Origin: an uncultured beta proteobacterium
GTDB taxonomy: Bacteria; Pseudomonadota; Gammaproteobacteria; Burkholderiales; Burkholderiaceae
Reading direction: 5' to 3'
Length of the DNA: 36,141 bases
Assembly (NCBI GenBank): GCA_903875135.1
Contig: CAIQUZ010000022.1
Location: forward strand, 1 to 36,141
Every line of letters starts with the position of its first letter. Position 1 is the stretch's first letter. Below the pieces are notes generated by a model. The model was given only the letters and a program-made list of their open reading frames with translations, was not told where the DNA came from and searched no databases. Made by a program: the position numbers and the translations under genes. Shown here piece after piece: positions 18,901-26,845 of this stretch.

Positions 18901-19222
18901 CTTTTCTTCGGGTATCCCGATGTGTAAGTGGGTTAATCAACCATTCACGACACGGCCAAACCGATTAGTGAATTGCGTAATACATAAACTCATTCCACAA
19001 TGATTGATATGAAAGTAACTGTTGTTTAAACATCATATGAATGATTGTCAGCTAATTTTATGACAAATAAGATAAAGTCGCCTCATTTCTCTACAAACCG
19101 TTGTAATTGAAGGAAATAAGAAGCAATCAGGACTTTCCTACAAGTAATTCCGATACTTCTGATATTTAAAACGATTTGACACTTTTAAGATAAACCTTTC
19201 ATTACTTAAAGGAGATCAATCA
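18901..19222. promoter_or_regulatory. Gene-free divergent region of 322 bases with operator-like repeats
   Basis: This AT-rich gap separates sucA (leftward) from the HTH/receiver-like gene (rightward). AATGATTG occurs twice in direct orientation (18999-19006 and 19040-19047), 41 bases apart, close to four helical turns. An inverted repeat ATCAT-ATGA-ATGAT (19032-19045) overlaps the second copy. On the minus strand CTGACA, 17 bases, then TAAACA is a possible sucA promoter across this region. A perfect TTGACA (19176-19181) stands 41 bases before the regulator start but lacks a good -10. AAAGGAG precedes the regulator ATG. I see no gene in it. Confidence 0.5.
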
Positions 19223-19855
19223 ATGTCAAATACCGAGAAAATTCAAGAGCTGTCCTACAAGAGCACTCGGGAAACCGCCCAAATCTTACAAGTATCTCTT
19301 GGCACTATTCAAAAAATGGTCGAAACCGGTGAATTAATCGCCTGGAAAACTCGCGGTGGCCATCGTCGAATACTCGATCTGTCCATTAATCAACAATTAG
19401 ATAAACGTAAGGAGCTGCTGAAACATTTTTGTAGCAAAAACTTTAGTATTCTCGGCGTCTTTAGCAACACCAATGAAGCGCAGTCATTTCATGAACACTG
19501 CCTTCAGTTTGAATCAAAAATTCGAATGAATACCTTTTTTGACATGAGTGAAGCCCTGATGGCGGCCGTAGAGTTAAATCCAGAAATTATCTATTTAGAT
19601 CAACATTTAAATTCTATTGATCAATATCACTTAATCCATCATTTAAATAAAAATAACATTACTTGCAATATTCCGGTATTAATTCACCAAAATACTTATC
19701 AACAATTAACTGGCCAAACTCTCGAACCCAGCTCAAGTAATTCGGAGCGGAATTTGAATAGTCCAGGTCCTCATCAACATCTAATTCATTATACGGATCG
19801 ATTAGAAACTCTAGAGAATATAATCAAATCCGCATTATTAAAAAAAATAATCTAA
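19223..19855 (+). CDS. MerR/excisionase-type DNA-binding protein with a degenerate receiver domain
   Basis: The 210-residue protein starts with a winged helix-turn-helix (residues about 12-55: STRETAQILQVSLGTIQ, then WKTRGGHRRI), as in HTH_17/BldC-like proteins. Residues about 73-157 look like a response-regulator receiver, with strands FSILGVF and EIIYLD and the loop LNSIDQY. Asp126 stands where the phosphorylated Asp would be. The acidic pair after strand 1 is replaced by SNTNE, and the usual Thr/Lys residues are not apparent. A Ser/Asn/Pro-rich linker and a short helix end the protein. Burkholderiales have similar HTH-receiver proteins with intact receivers (recalled, not searched). Its target may include divergent sucA. 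Confidence 0.75.
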   Translation: MSNTEKIQELSYKSTRETAQILQVSLGTIQKMVETGELIAWKTRGGHRRILDLSINQQLDKRKELLKHFCSKNFSILGVFSNTNEAQSFHEHCLQFESKIRMNTFFDMSEALMAAVELNPEIIYLDQHLNSIDQYHLIHHLNKNNITCNIPVLIHQNTYQQLTGQTLEPSSSNSERNLNSPGPHQHLIHYTDRLETLENIIKSALLKKII

Positions 19856-19867
19856 TTATTGAATTTG

Positions 19868-19889
19868 TTGATTATATTTATTTAATCAA
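19868..19889. terminator. AT-rich hairpin between the regulator and hns (weak terminator candidate)
   Basis: TTGATTA-8 bases-TAATCAA forms a 7-bp stem, followed by AAAA on the + strand. It lies 13 bases after the regulator stop and reaches into the 3' end of the convergent hns gene. The stem is AT-rich, so it is at best a weak terminator. Confidence 0.3.
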
Positions 19890-20165
19890 AAAGTCATCGC
19901 GATGATGTCCCGCAATCCACAAGGGCGCCTTACCTCTTCCGGTCCATGTTTCTCCCGTTTTTGGATTGCGGTACTTGACTGGAACCTTTTTAATAAAAGC
20001 ACTGACACTTCCTTTTTTGGAAAATAAGTCACTTGCAACAAGATGGTATTTTTCAATGATCAACTTCACCTGTGCAATGGCGACTTGTTTCTCTTTTTCA
20101 AGTAATTCAACAATTTGACGATCTAAAAGATTGCGTTGTTGAATGAGTTCATCATAATTAGACAT
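19878..20165 (-). CDS. H-NS family nucleoid-associated protein
   Basis: The protein has 95 residues. Residues 1-40 form an amphipathic oligomerisation helix. The C-terminal DNA-binding motif TWTGRGKAPLW (73-83), preceded by KYRNPKTGE, is the AT-hook-like H-NS signature. Such proteins bind curved AT-rich DNA and silence transcription. It is the short Burkholderiales type; several paralogues per genome are usual. The ribosome-binding site AAAGGA is clear. Two TATAAT boxes lie upstream, within an AT-rich region that H-NS itself could bind. Confidence 0.93.
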   Translation of the reverse strand: MSNYDELIQQRNLLDRQIVELLEKEKQVAIAQVKLIIEKYHLVASDLFSKKGSVSAFIKKVPVKYRNPKTGETWTGRGKAPLWIAGHHRDDFLIK

Positions 20166-20208
20166 TAATAGATCCTTTATTTAGTATTCATCTAATAAAA
20201 CAAGGTTT

Positions 20209-20230
20209 ATTATAAATTACGGAAATTATA
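20209..20230 (-). promoter_or_regulatory. Two TATAAT boxes upstream of hns
   Basis: On the minus strand TATAAT occurs at 20214-20209 and again at 20230-20225, 16 bases apart. Both lie in the gap before the hns start at 20165. Neither has a good -35 at 16-18 bases; TTGCCT lies 15 bases before the nearer box. Confidence 0.45.
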
Positions 20231-20280
20231 GGCAATTACTCAATGAGGAGTTTTTAATACCCTTAATATTTGTAAGATTA

Positions 20281-20862
20281 TTAAATCGACGACTTGTTCT
20301 TTACCACTCGGAAAGACCAATACGCGAGCGTAAAAATACTGATGAAAATGAGGCCGTAACCAGTCCAATGCTGGGAATTTAACGAGTAGGCATTGCAAAG
20401 ACGAAGATCGGTATGAAGAAAATATAGGCCTAACCAAACCATCATGGCAGAAAAATAACCGATAAAAAATAACTGGATAGTCACCGGCGATTTTTGCAAG
20501 GCTTCGCCAACTAAAAGTCCTGCAAGAACCATGGAGATGACCTTGGCACCATCTACCCACGGAATCACGACCGCACGATCAATATTTAAAGGCAACATCC
20601 AATAAATTAAAATCATTTGAGCTAGCATCAACCCTGAGAGACCATAAACATTGATGTGATTCATCTTACTAAGGGTTTTTTTAAAGTACTCATATGTACT
20701 GAACATTGCTCCAGCGAACAATAAAATAGGTATTTGAATCACCATCTGAACAAACATGCTCTGCTCTATAAAAACGCGCAATGGCGGCACAGAAAGACTA
20801 CTCGCCAACAACATCGCTCCAAAAATGAAACCCTGTGTTGGCAATCGCTTCACCTTCGTCAC
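20281..20862 (-). CDS. Unassigned integral membrane protein at the end of the cbb3-like oxidase operon
   Basis: This 193-residue protein has about six membrane segments, for instance IPILLFAGAMF, VISMVLAGLLVGEAL and GLIFISIFTLAYWSF. I do not recognise a family. Its GTG start overlaps the SCO stop (GTGA), so it is translationally coupled and probably acts with the oxidase. A role in copper or haem delivery, like that of CtaG-type membrane proteins, would fit the position, but no metal-ligand motif makes this firm. Confidence 0.75.
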   Translation of the reverse strand: MTKVKRLPTQGFIFGAMLLASSLSVPPLRVFIEQSMFVQMVIQIPILLFAGAMFSTYEYFKKTLSKMNHINVYGLSGLMLAQMILIYWMLPLNIDRAVVIPWVDGAKVISMVLAGLLVGEALQKSPVTIQLFFIGYFSAMMVWLGLYFLHTDLRLCNAYSLNSQHWTGYGLIFISIFTLAYWSFRVVKNKSSI

Positions 20863-21512
20863 TTGATCTGACCAATCGCTAGGGCTTGATCAATCGCTTC
20901 CAAAGCTTGATCAAGCTCGATGATCCGGTAAAGATGTTGTCGGTGAACAAGATGAAATGCGGCATTGTGCTCAAACTCGTCTAGCGGCGCAGGTATCACC
21001 ATAATGCCAAAAGTATCCAGCAATTGTTGGCGATCCTTAGAATGTTTGAGACTGTAGACCTGCCAAACAAGAGGGTTCATTTGCAAACGTTGTTGATACC
21101 TTGATAACGCTGCGGCATCATCATACTCAGGATCAAAACTAATACTGACTAACGCAATTTTGTTTTCTAATCCCATTTGCAAGATGAGGGTTTGTAAGTT
21201 CTGAAATGAAGAACCTAAAGAGACGCAGACGGTTTGACAGCGCGTGTAAACAAAGTCAACTATTTTTACCCGAGAATCACGTGATAACGCTTCTGTCAAC
21301 AGCTGTGCAGTTGGATGAGAAGAGTCAATGATTTCTAATGGGGGAATCCTTTTGGGATGATCAACTAACTCAGCTTGGCGTAGGGCTTCTGTTGTGACTG
21401 CCTGCCCTTGATTCGTAGAGTAAAAGAATACCCCAGAGCCGAAAAATAAAACCAATAAGCTAGCGACAAAAGTTGGTAGGAGAGAGGTGTGTGGAGAGTC
21501 TTTACTGGGCAC
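20859..21512 (-). CDS. SCO1/SenC family copper chaperone
   Basis: SCO proteins are membrane-anchored thioredoxin-fold chaperones that deliver copper or reduce thiols during cytochrome oxidase assembly. The 217-residue protein has one N-terminal anchor (residues 12-31) and the copper motif CQTVC (Cys92, Cys96) after FVYTR. A late histidine region (AAFHLVHRQHLY) stands where SCO proteins have the third ligand. The family fold elements VSISFDPEYD are clear. It starts with GTG 12 bases after the cytochrome c stop and overlaps the next gene. cbb3 enzymes lack CuA, so it would serve CuB insertion here. Confidence 0.9.
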   Translation of the reverse strand: MPSKDSPHTSLLPTFVASLLVLFFGSGVFFYSTNQGQAVTTEALRQAELVDHPKRIPPLEIIDSSHPTAQLLTEALSRDSRVKIVDFVYTRCQTVCVSLGSSFQNLQTLILQMGLENKIALVSISFDPEYDDAAALSRYQQRLQMNPLVWQVYSLKHSKDRQQLLDTFGIMVIPAPLDEFEHNAAFHLVHRQHLYRIIELDQALEAIDQALAIGQIK

Positions 21513-21524
21513 ACTCGTATTCTA

Positions 21525-22127
21525 TTACGAACCTTCTTTAAGTGCCTTACCACCCTCATAAGGTCCCGTCTGATCTTTAGTTGCCTCACGCTGTTCTTTC
21601 ACCGTTGCAGGTTTTATCGCTGGTGCGGTATTACCCCAATCCGATCGAATATAAGACATCACCGCCGCTAGCTCATCATCCGATAAAGTCTTCCATGCCG
21701 GCATGGCTCCTTTGTATACGACACCTTTGACTTCAATTTCACCATTAATGCCGTGCAACAAAATATGCGTGAGTGTCTTCTCATCACCAGTCACCCAATC
21801 AGAAGCTGCTAGAGGCGGGAATACGCCCGCAACACCATTACCATTGCCCTGGTGACAAGCAATACATTTACCAGCATAAATTTGTTTACCGTCTACCTTC
21901 GACGCTCCACTAGTGGCAATGGGAGGACGTAAATCAGCAACAGTGCGCTGATCACCATATTCAGTTAATTCACCCGAAGGTGTACTAAAAATATTATTGA
22001 GCGCCCACATCGCAATGGCACCAACCAACATGATTAAAAAATACGGTACACGCCGGACATTTTCTTTCGGCTCGCTCTTCTCTCTTAACTCTTGCTCGTA
22101 AGGAGGTGGAGTATCTTGGTTAGACAT
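21525..22127 (-). CDS. Membrane-anchored one-haem cytochrome c of the cbb3-like oxidase
   Basis: The 200-residue protein has a cytoplasmic N-terminus, one membrane anchor (residues 28-45, VPYFLIMLVGAIAMWAL) and a periplasmic class I cytochrome c domain. The haem motif is CIACH (Cys88, Cys91, His92) and the Met ligand lies in GAMPAWKTLSDDE. It occupies the place of ccoP but has only one CxxCH, where CcoP has two. It overlaps the ccoO stop by one base (TAATG) and should carry electrons to CcoO/CcoN. Confidence 0.9.
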   Translation of the reverse strand: MSNQDTPPPYEQELREKSEPKENVRRVPYFLIMLVGAIAMWALNNIFSTPSGELTEYGDQRTVADLRPPIATSGASKVDGKQIYAGKCIACHQGNGNGVAGVFPPLAASDWVTGDEKTLTHILLHGINGEIEVKGVVYKGAMPAWKTLSDDELAAVMSYIRSDWGNTAPAIKPATVKEQREATKDQTGPYEGGKALKEGS

Positions 22128-22774
22128 TATTTATCTCCTGAAAGATTTTTTTCATCACCTGGCACAGGTATTGCAGGCAATGGGCTATAGGTATGGTCCA
22201 GTGCAAGTAAATAGGCTACCAAGGCATGCGCGTCAGCCTTTGTCACAACAGTCTCACCAGCTTTTGCAAACTCTGGGGGTAAATTAACGACTTCATCGTC
22301 CTTGGTAACGTCTTGAGTCTTCTTGACTTCAAACATAAAAGGATAGGCGGGCATAATCGAGCCAGGTGTGTAGGCGCGGGGTTGATATAAATGTCCTAGG
22401 TGCCAATCTTTACTGGGTTGACGAGCCGCAATGTTAAATAAATCCGGTCCTGTTCTCATGGTACCTAAAAGGTGCGGTGAATCATAAAAATAATCTCCAG
22501 CAACGGAAACCCTACCCCAGCCTCGTTTCGCATCAGGCGCTTGTTTGGCGTCTCTTGGTTGCTGTGAATGACAGTACACACACCCCTGCGCAACATAAAT
22601 CTCCCTCCCGCGTGCCTCAAGAACGGTATATGGCTTTAAATCTTTCGGTGGAGTGATTCTTTTTACAAAAAAGTAAGGCATTAATACCATCACACCTGTT
22701 GCTAAGCTTAGGGTCACCATCGCACCAATGACTAGGCGCTTTTCGTCCATTTCAAATAGTTGCTTGCCCGACAT
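22127..22774 (-). CDS. ccoO: cbb3-type cytochrome c oxidase subunit II (CcoO)
   Basis: CcoO is the membrane-bound one-haem cytochrome c subunit that feeds the catalytic subunit. The 215-residue protein has one N-terminal membrane helix (residues about 14-35). The haem motif in GCVYCHSQQPRD (Cys65, Cys68, His69), then SVAGDYFYDSPHLLGTMRTGPDL and the Met ligand in SIMPAYPF match CcoO closely. Its ATG overlaps the ccoN stop by one base. Confidence 0.94.
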   Translation of the reverse strand: MSGKQLFEMDEKRLVIGAMVTLSLATGVMVLMPYFFVKRITPPKDLKPYTVLEARGREIYVAQGCVYCHSQQPRDAKQAPDAKRGWGRVSVAGDYFYDSPHLLGTMRTGPDLFNIAARQPSKDWHLGHLYQPRAYTPGSIMPAYPFMFEVKKTQDVTKDDEVVNLPPEFAKAGETVVTKADAHALVAYLLALDHTYSPLPAIPVPGDEKNLSGDK

Positions 22775-24432
22775 TATGCAACTCCTTTTTTGAAGTATTT
22801 TGTAATCAATTCAGGTCCAATCACCGCGGCCCCTAAACGTCTTGGACCAAATTTCCACGCCATGATAAAAAAGTGACTTGCAAAAACGAGATGTCCTAAG
22901 GTCATGAGCGTTCCACCAACAGACCTTGCCTCAAGGTAAGGAATCGTCAATCGTACCGAATCCATAAATGGACGTGCCGCATCCAACATCGCCACCCCTT
23001 GTAACCAACCTCCAATGGATAGCCAAATAACGTAGACTAAAAACCCGATCACTACCAACCAAAAGTGCAATGCAATGAGGGTAGGATAAGGCCATTCCCA
23101 ATGCATAATGCGTGGCATGATGTAATACATTGCCCCAAACATGACCATCGTAAAAAAGCCATACAAACCTAAATGGGCATGAGCAACAGTAAAGTGCGTA
23201 AAGTGCGTCACCGTGTTAACCGAGCGAAGCGCTTCAAAAGAGCCCTGTATAGAAGAAATCACGTACATGAAGATGCCAAATACGATGAAACGTAATGTGG
23301 GTGAATGCACTAACGCCCTCCAATTACCCTGAATCGTAAAGTACTGATTTATGACCAAAGCGACCACAGGAATAATCATCATGATGGATTGAGTAATCGA
23401 CAAAGTAATAAACCACGATGGAACCGGACCACCAATCAAATGATGTCCCCCAACTTGAGCATAAAAGAAGGCTAAAGCCCAAAAACCTAGTAAGGAAATA
23501 TTGTAATTATGAATCGGACGGCCCAAAACCTTGGGCACAAAGTAGTAAATCGTTGCTAACCCCATCGGCGTAAAAAATAATCCAAGTACATTATGACCAA
23601 ACCACCAATTGACGGTCGCTTGCTCAACACCAAAGTGAAGGTTTGGAAAGTTGGCAATCGTAAATAAAGCCGGGAACCATAACAAGGCAGCGGCGATATA
23701 CCAAATTGAAACGTACAAGTGTTCCACTTTACGATTCAGCAAGGTCAGCCATAAAGGTATTCCAACAAGTCCTCCACCAACAATTAACATAATGTCGATT
23801 CGCCAAGGAAACTCCAAAAATTCCATGCCGTCGGACAGGCCTAGTGCAATCGCAACCACACCTAAAAAAACTCCTACTGTCCAAATCAATCCTCCAGCAA
23901 TGGCCCATCTTGCACCGATGAGAGGAGTTTTCAGTAACCTTGGCAAAAGCCATAAGGAAACACCAATACCGGAAAGTGCACACCAACCGTAAGCAACAAT
24001 ATTGACGTGAATCGGACGAATTCTGCCAAATGTCAGCCAAGCCATCGAATTTAACCAATCAGGCTCATGCAATTTAATCGAAGAAATTAAACCAGCGAAG
24101 GATGCCAATATCAACCAAAGAACCGCCGCAGTAAAACAGATACCAACAACTAAAGAACTAGATTGATCGGCGACAAGGCGGGCATCGAGCTCATCCGTGT
24201 CTAAATCATGGTGAAAAGTATCCTTCTCGCCAACGTCTAATTGAAGTTGTGTTTTCTGCGCCATCGTGGCAGCAGGGTCTTCGGCGTGCCCGATTTCTTG
24301 ACTATCAAAAATCATCTCTGAGGCGGATGTTCCATCGCCAAACATGCCATTCGACATGGAATAGATAAATAAAAATAACGCAATGATGGAAACTAAATAC
24401 GTACCGAAAAGAATGGCGACATTGAAATCCAT
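22774..24432 (-). CDS. ccoN: cbb3-type cytochrome c oxidase subunit I (CcoN) with a CcoS-like N-terminal extension
   Basis: This catalytic haem-copper subunit reduces O2 at the haem b3-CuB site. In 552 residues the ligands are all present: His142 (RPIHVN) and His420 for low-spin haem, His418 for haem b3 (AHAH), and His280, His330 and His331 for CuB (WWFGHN, GGHHL). Tyr324 lies six residues before His330, the position of the cross-linked tyrosine of cbb3 oxidases, so an oxidase rather than a NO reductase is indicated. Residues 1-90 are extra relative to usual CcoN: a membrane helix, then SNGMFGDGTSASEMIFDSQE, which resembles CcoS/FixS, then a charged linker. AAAGG precedes the ATG. Confidence 0.93.
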   Translation of the reverse strand: MDFNVAILFGTYLVSIIALFLFIYSMSNGMFGDGTSASEMIFDSQEIGHAEDPAATMAQKTQLQLDVGEKDTFHHDLDTDELDARLVADQSSSLVVGICFTAAVLWLILASFAGLISSIKLHEPDWLNSMAWLTFGRIRPIHVNIVAYGWCALSGIGVSLWLLPRLLKTPLIGARWAIAGGLIWTVGVFLGVVAIALGLSDGMEFLEFPWRIDIMLIVGGGLVGIPLWLTLLNRKVEHLYVSIWYIAAALLWFPALFTIANFPNLHFGVEQATVNWWFGHNVLGLFFTPMGLATIYYFVPKVLGRPIHNYNISLLGFWALAFFYAQVGGHHLIGGPVPSWFITLSITQSIMMIIPVVALVINQYFTIQGNWRALVHSPTLRFIVFGIFMYVISSIQGSFEALRSVNTVTHFTHFTVAHAHLGLYGFFTMVMFGAMYYIMPRIMHWEWPYPTLIALHFWLVVIGFLVYVIWLSIGGWLQGVAMLDAARPFMDSVRLTIPYLEARSVGGTLMTLGHLVFASHFFIMAWKFGPRRLGAAVIGPELITKYFKKGVA

Positions 24433-24639
24433 ATTAAATTACCTTTGCATGGTGTAATGATTTATTTATAAAACATATCACTTTTTTATTAACTAGGTAT
24501 TTCCTAGAGTGGACGCTCCCAAGAGAATTAATTAGAATAAAACGATACGATCATATTAAAAAAAAGAACGATTAATAAATCTCTATACTTAACAATTAGT
24601 TACTGAATTTTTACGCGGTGATTTTTCAGAAAGAATGAC
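24433..24639. promoter_or_regulatory. Divergent promoter region between ccoN and fadD
   Basis: This AT-rich 207-base gap holds a CTAGG-TATTT-CCTAG dyad (24493-24507). I looked for an FNR/Anr box (TTGAT-N4-ATCAA), which often controls cbb3 operons, and did not see one. No promoter matches consensus well on either strand. Confidence 0.4.
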
Positions 24640-26313
24640 ATGAGCACGGAAAAGGTTTGGTTGAAAAGCTATCCAAAAGATGTGCCCTCTGAGGTCAATG
24701 TCAATAACTATTCTTCTATTGTGGATTTGTTTGAAGATTCCTTCAAACAATTTGCCGATCGCTTCGCAGTGGAGTCCTTCGGCAAAATACTCACTTACGC
24801 GCAACTGGATCAAGCTTCAAAAAACTTTGCGGGATTCTTACAATTTCAAGGGGTCAAAAAAGGCGATCGTGTCGCCATCATGATGCCCAATGTCATGCAA
24901 TACCCAATTGCCCTTGCCGGCATATTAAGATGTGGCGCCATCGTAGTGAATGTCAATCCCCTTTACACCCCCAGAGAGCTAGAACATCAACTCAAAGATA
25001 GTGGTGCATGTGCCATCATCATCCTAGAAAACTTTGCCCATGTTCTTGAACAGGTGATGAACAAAGTTAACATCGAGCATGTCGTTGTTACTAGCTTAGG
25101 CGCCTTACTCGGCAGTAAGGGTAAATTACTCGATTTTGCGGTCAAGCATGTCAAAAAAATGATTCCCGCATGGCAGTTACCCCATTACACAACATTTCAA
25201 GTAGCCATCTCGATCGGTCAAAAAATGGGGTATTTAAAACCAACGATTGAGCCTCACGATATCGCTTTTTTACAATATACCGGTGGCACAACTGGCGTTT
25301 CAAAAGGTGCAATCCTCGAACACCGCAATGTCATTGCCAATGTTTTACAAATCGAAGCTTGGCTGATCCCAGCTCTCAAAAAACACCCTATTGATCAACT
25401 CACTTTTGTTTGTGCATTGCCTCTCTATCATATCTTTGCGCTAACTGCCTGCGGTCTTTTTAGCATTCGAGCGGGTGGTCAACTGATTTTAATTGCTAAC
25501 CCAAAAGATATCCCAGGCTTGATTAAAACACTCATCAATCTAAAATCTTTTCATATTTTCCCGGCAGTGAATACGCTCTATAACGCATTAATGAATGACC
25601 CTGACTTCACGAAAATTGATTTTTCTCATTTAGTGATTTCCAACGGCGGCGGTATGGCCGTTCAAAAAGCTGTTGCTCAACGTTGGCATGAACTCACTGG
25701 ATGCCCCATTGCGGAAGGTTATGGTTTATCTGAAACATCTCCCGTTGCTTGTTGTAATCCGGTTTTACTATCTGAGTTTAATGGTACCGTGGGTCTGCCA
25801 TTACCCAGCACAGAAATCTCCATTCGAGATGATGACGGTCATAAACTACCCATCAATGCGCTAGGTGAAATTTGTATCAAGGGACCTCAAGTCATGCGAG
25901 GATATTGGAATCGTGATGATGAAACACAACAAGTCATGACGCCAGATGGCTTCTTTAAAAGTGGTGATATTGGTTTGATGAATGATGCTGGTTATGTAAA
26001 AATCGTCGACCGAAAAAAAGATATGATTTTGATATCGGGATTTAATGTCTACCCCAATGAAATCGAAGAAGTGCTCTCGCAAATGCCCAAAGTCCTAGAG
26101 TGCGCTGTGATTGGAGTTCTAGACTCATACTCCGGCGAGGAAGTAAAAGCTTTTATCGTAAAAAAAGACGCGAGCTTAACAGAGTCTGAGGTCAGCGAAC
26201 ACTGCGTTAAAAATCTCACTAATTACAAACGTCCCAAATATATTCAGTTCGTAGAGTCTTTACCAAAATCGAATGTGGGAAAGATTCTACGTAAAGAACT
26301 GCGCACCAACTAA
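24640..26313 (+). CDS. fadD: Long-chain fatty acid-CoA ligase
   Basis: The enzyme adenylates a fatty acid and transfers it to CoA for beta-oxidation or lipid use. The 557-residue length is that of FadD. The P-loop YTGGTTGVSKGA, the GYGLSETSP motif, the hinge segment GDIGLMNDAGYVKIVDRKKD and the C-terminal lysine region PKSNVGKILRKEL are all present. It diverges from the oxidase operon. Its stop lies one base from the stop of the convergent CBS-pair gene. The ribosome-binding site (AGAAAG) is weak. Confidence 0.95.
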   Translation: MSTEKVWLKSYPKDVPSEVNVNNYSSIVDLFEDSFKQFADRFAVESFGKILTYAQLDQASKNFAGFLQFQGVKKGDRVAIMMPNVMQYPIALAGILRCGAIVVNVNPLYTPRELEHQLKDSGACAIIILENFAHVLEQVMNKVNIEHVVVTSLGALLGSKGKLLDFAVKHVKKMIPAWQLPHYTTFQVAISIGQKMGYLKPTIEPHDIAFLQYTGGTTGVSKGAILEHRNVIANVLQIEAWLIPALKKHPIDQLTFVCALPLYHIFALTACGLFSIRAGGQLILIANPKDIPGLIKTLINLKSFHIFPAVNTLYNALMNDPDFTKIDFSHLVISNGGGMAVQKAVAQRWHELTGCPIAEGYGLSETSPVACCNPVLLSEFNGTVGLPLPSTEISIRDDDGHKLPINALGEICIKGPQVMRGYWNRDDETQQVMTPDGFFKSGDIGLMNDAGYVKIVDRKKDMILISGFNVYPNEIEEVLSQMPKVLECAVIGVLDSYSGEEVKAFIVKKDASLTESEVSEHCVKNLTNYKRPKYIQFVESLPKSNVGKILRKELRTN

Positions 26314-26314
26314 G

Positions 26315-26761
26315 TTAGTAGTAACTGCCAGAGTGCCCTTTAATGTAACTCTCCAGATACTTAATGTGCTCTTCTTGTTGACCCATAATCTCTTTGACAA
26401 CGTCTCCAATCGAAACCATACCAATCACCTTGCCATGGTCCATCACCGGCAAATGACGGATATTTTTAGAAGCCATCTCATGCATGCAGCGCTCTAACGT
26501 GTCATTCACACCCACTGTAACCACTTGTTTTGTCATAACTTTGTCTAACTTCACTTCTTTAGCACTTTTAGCAGGCAAAAGGACTTTTAACGCGCAGTCT
26601 CTTTCAGATACAATCCCTAACAACTGATCATCCTCAATCACTACGATACTACGAACAGTCTTCTCTTTCATCATCTCTAATGCAGCAAATACGGTATCGT
26701 CAGATGTCAATGAATAGACCAACTTGCCTTTTTTTGCCATAATTCCTGCTACTGTAATCAT
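26315..26761 (-). CDS. CBS-domain pair protein
   Basis: This 148-residue protein consists of two tandem CBS domains (about residues 10-65 and 75-130), such as VRSIVVIEDDQLLGIVSERD and IRHLPVMDHGKVIGMVSIGD, with no fused effector domain. Stand-alone CBS pairs bind adenine nucleotides and regulate partner proteins; the partner here is unknown. The ATG at 26761 has a GGAG site ten bases upstream; the in-frame GTG at 26776 overlaps that site and is rejected. It diverges from the SemiSWEET gene. Confidence 0.9.
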   Translation of the reverse strand: MITVAGIMAKKGKLVYSLTSDDTVFAALEMMKEKTVRSIVVIEDDQLLGIVSERDCALKVLLPAKSAKEVKLDKVMTKQVVTVGVNDTLERCMHEMASKNIRHLPVMDHGKVIGMVSIGDVVKEIMGQQEEHIKYLESYIKGHSGSYY

Positions 26762-26845
26762 TGAACTGACTCCCACTTATTGTTGATAGAAACTAAATCG
26801 TTTGAATCAATTAAGATATCATATTTTGATGAAGAGAGTTTTAGC

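Noticed and set aside
20240..20560. Minus-strand frame of 106 codons overlapping the membrane protein gene
   Set aside because: The frame at 20281-20862 is the hydrophobic, operon-coupled one; this is its out-of-frame shadow.
22774..24432. Interpretation of the haem-copper subunit as a nitric oxide reductase (the SCO-plus-unknown-gene order recalled the norSY-senC-orf1 layout)
   Set aside because: The cross-link tyrosine position (Tyr324, six residues before the CuB His pair) and the CcoO-type partner indicate a cbb3-like oxidase. I recall the second subunit of the norSY type as cupredoxin-like, not a CcoO.
24433..24639. FNR/Anr site upstream of the oxidase operon
   Set aside because: I searched for TTGAT-N4-ATCAA and found no acceptable match.
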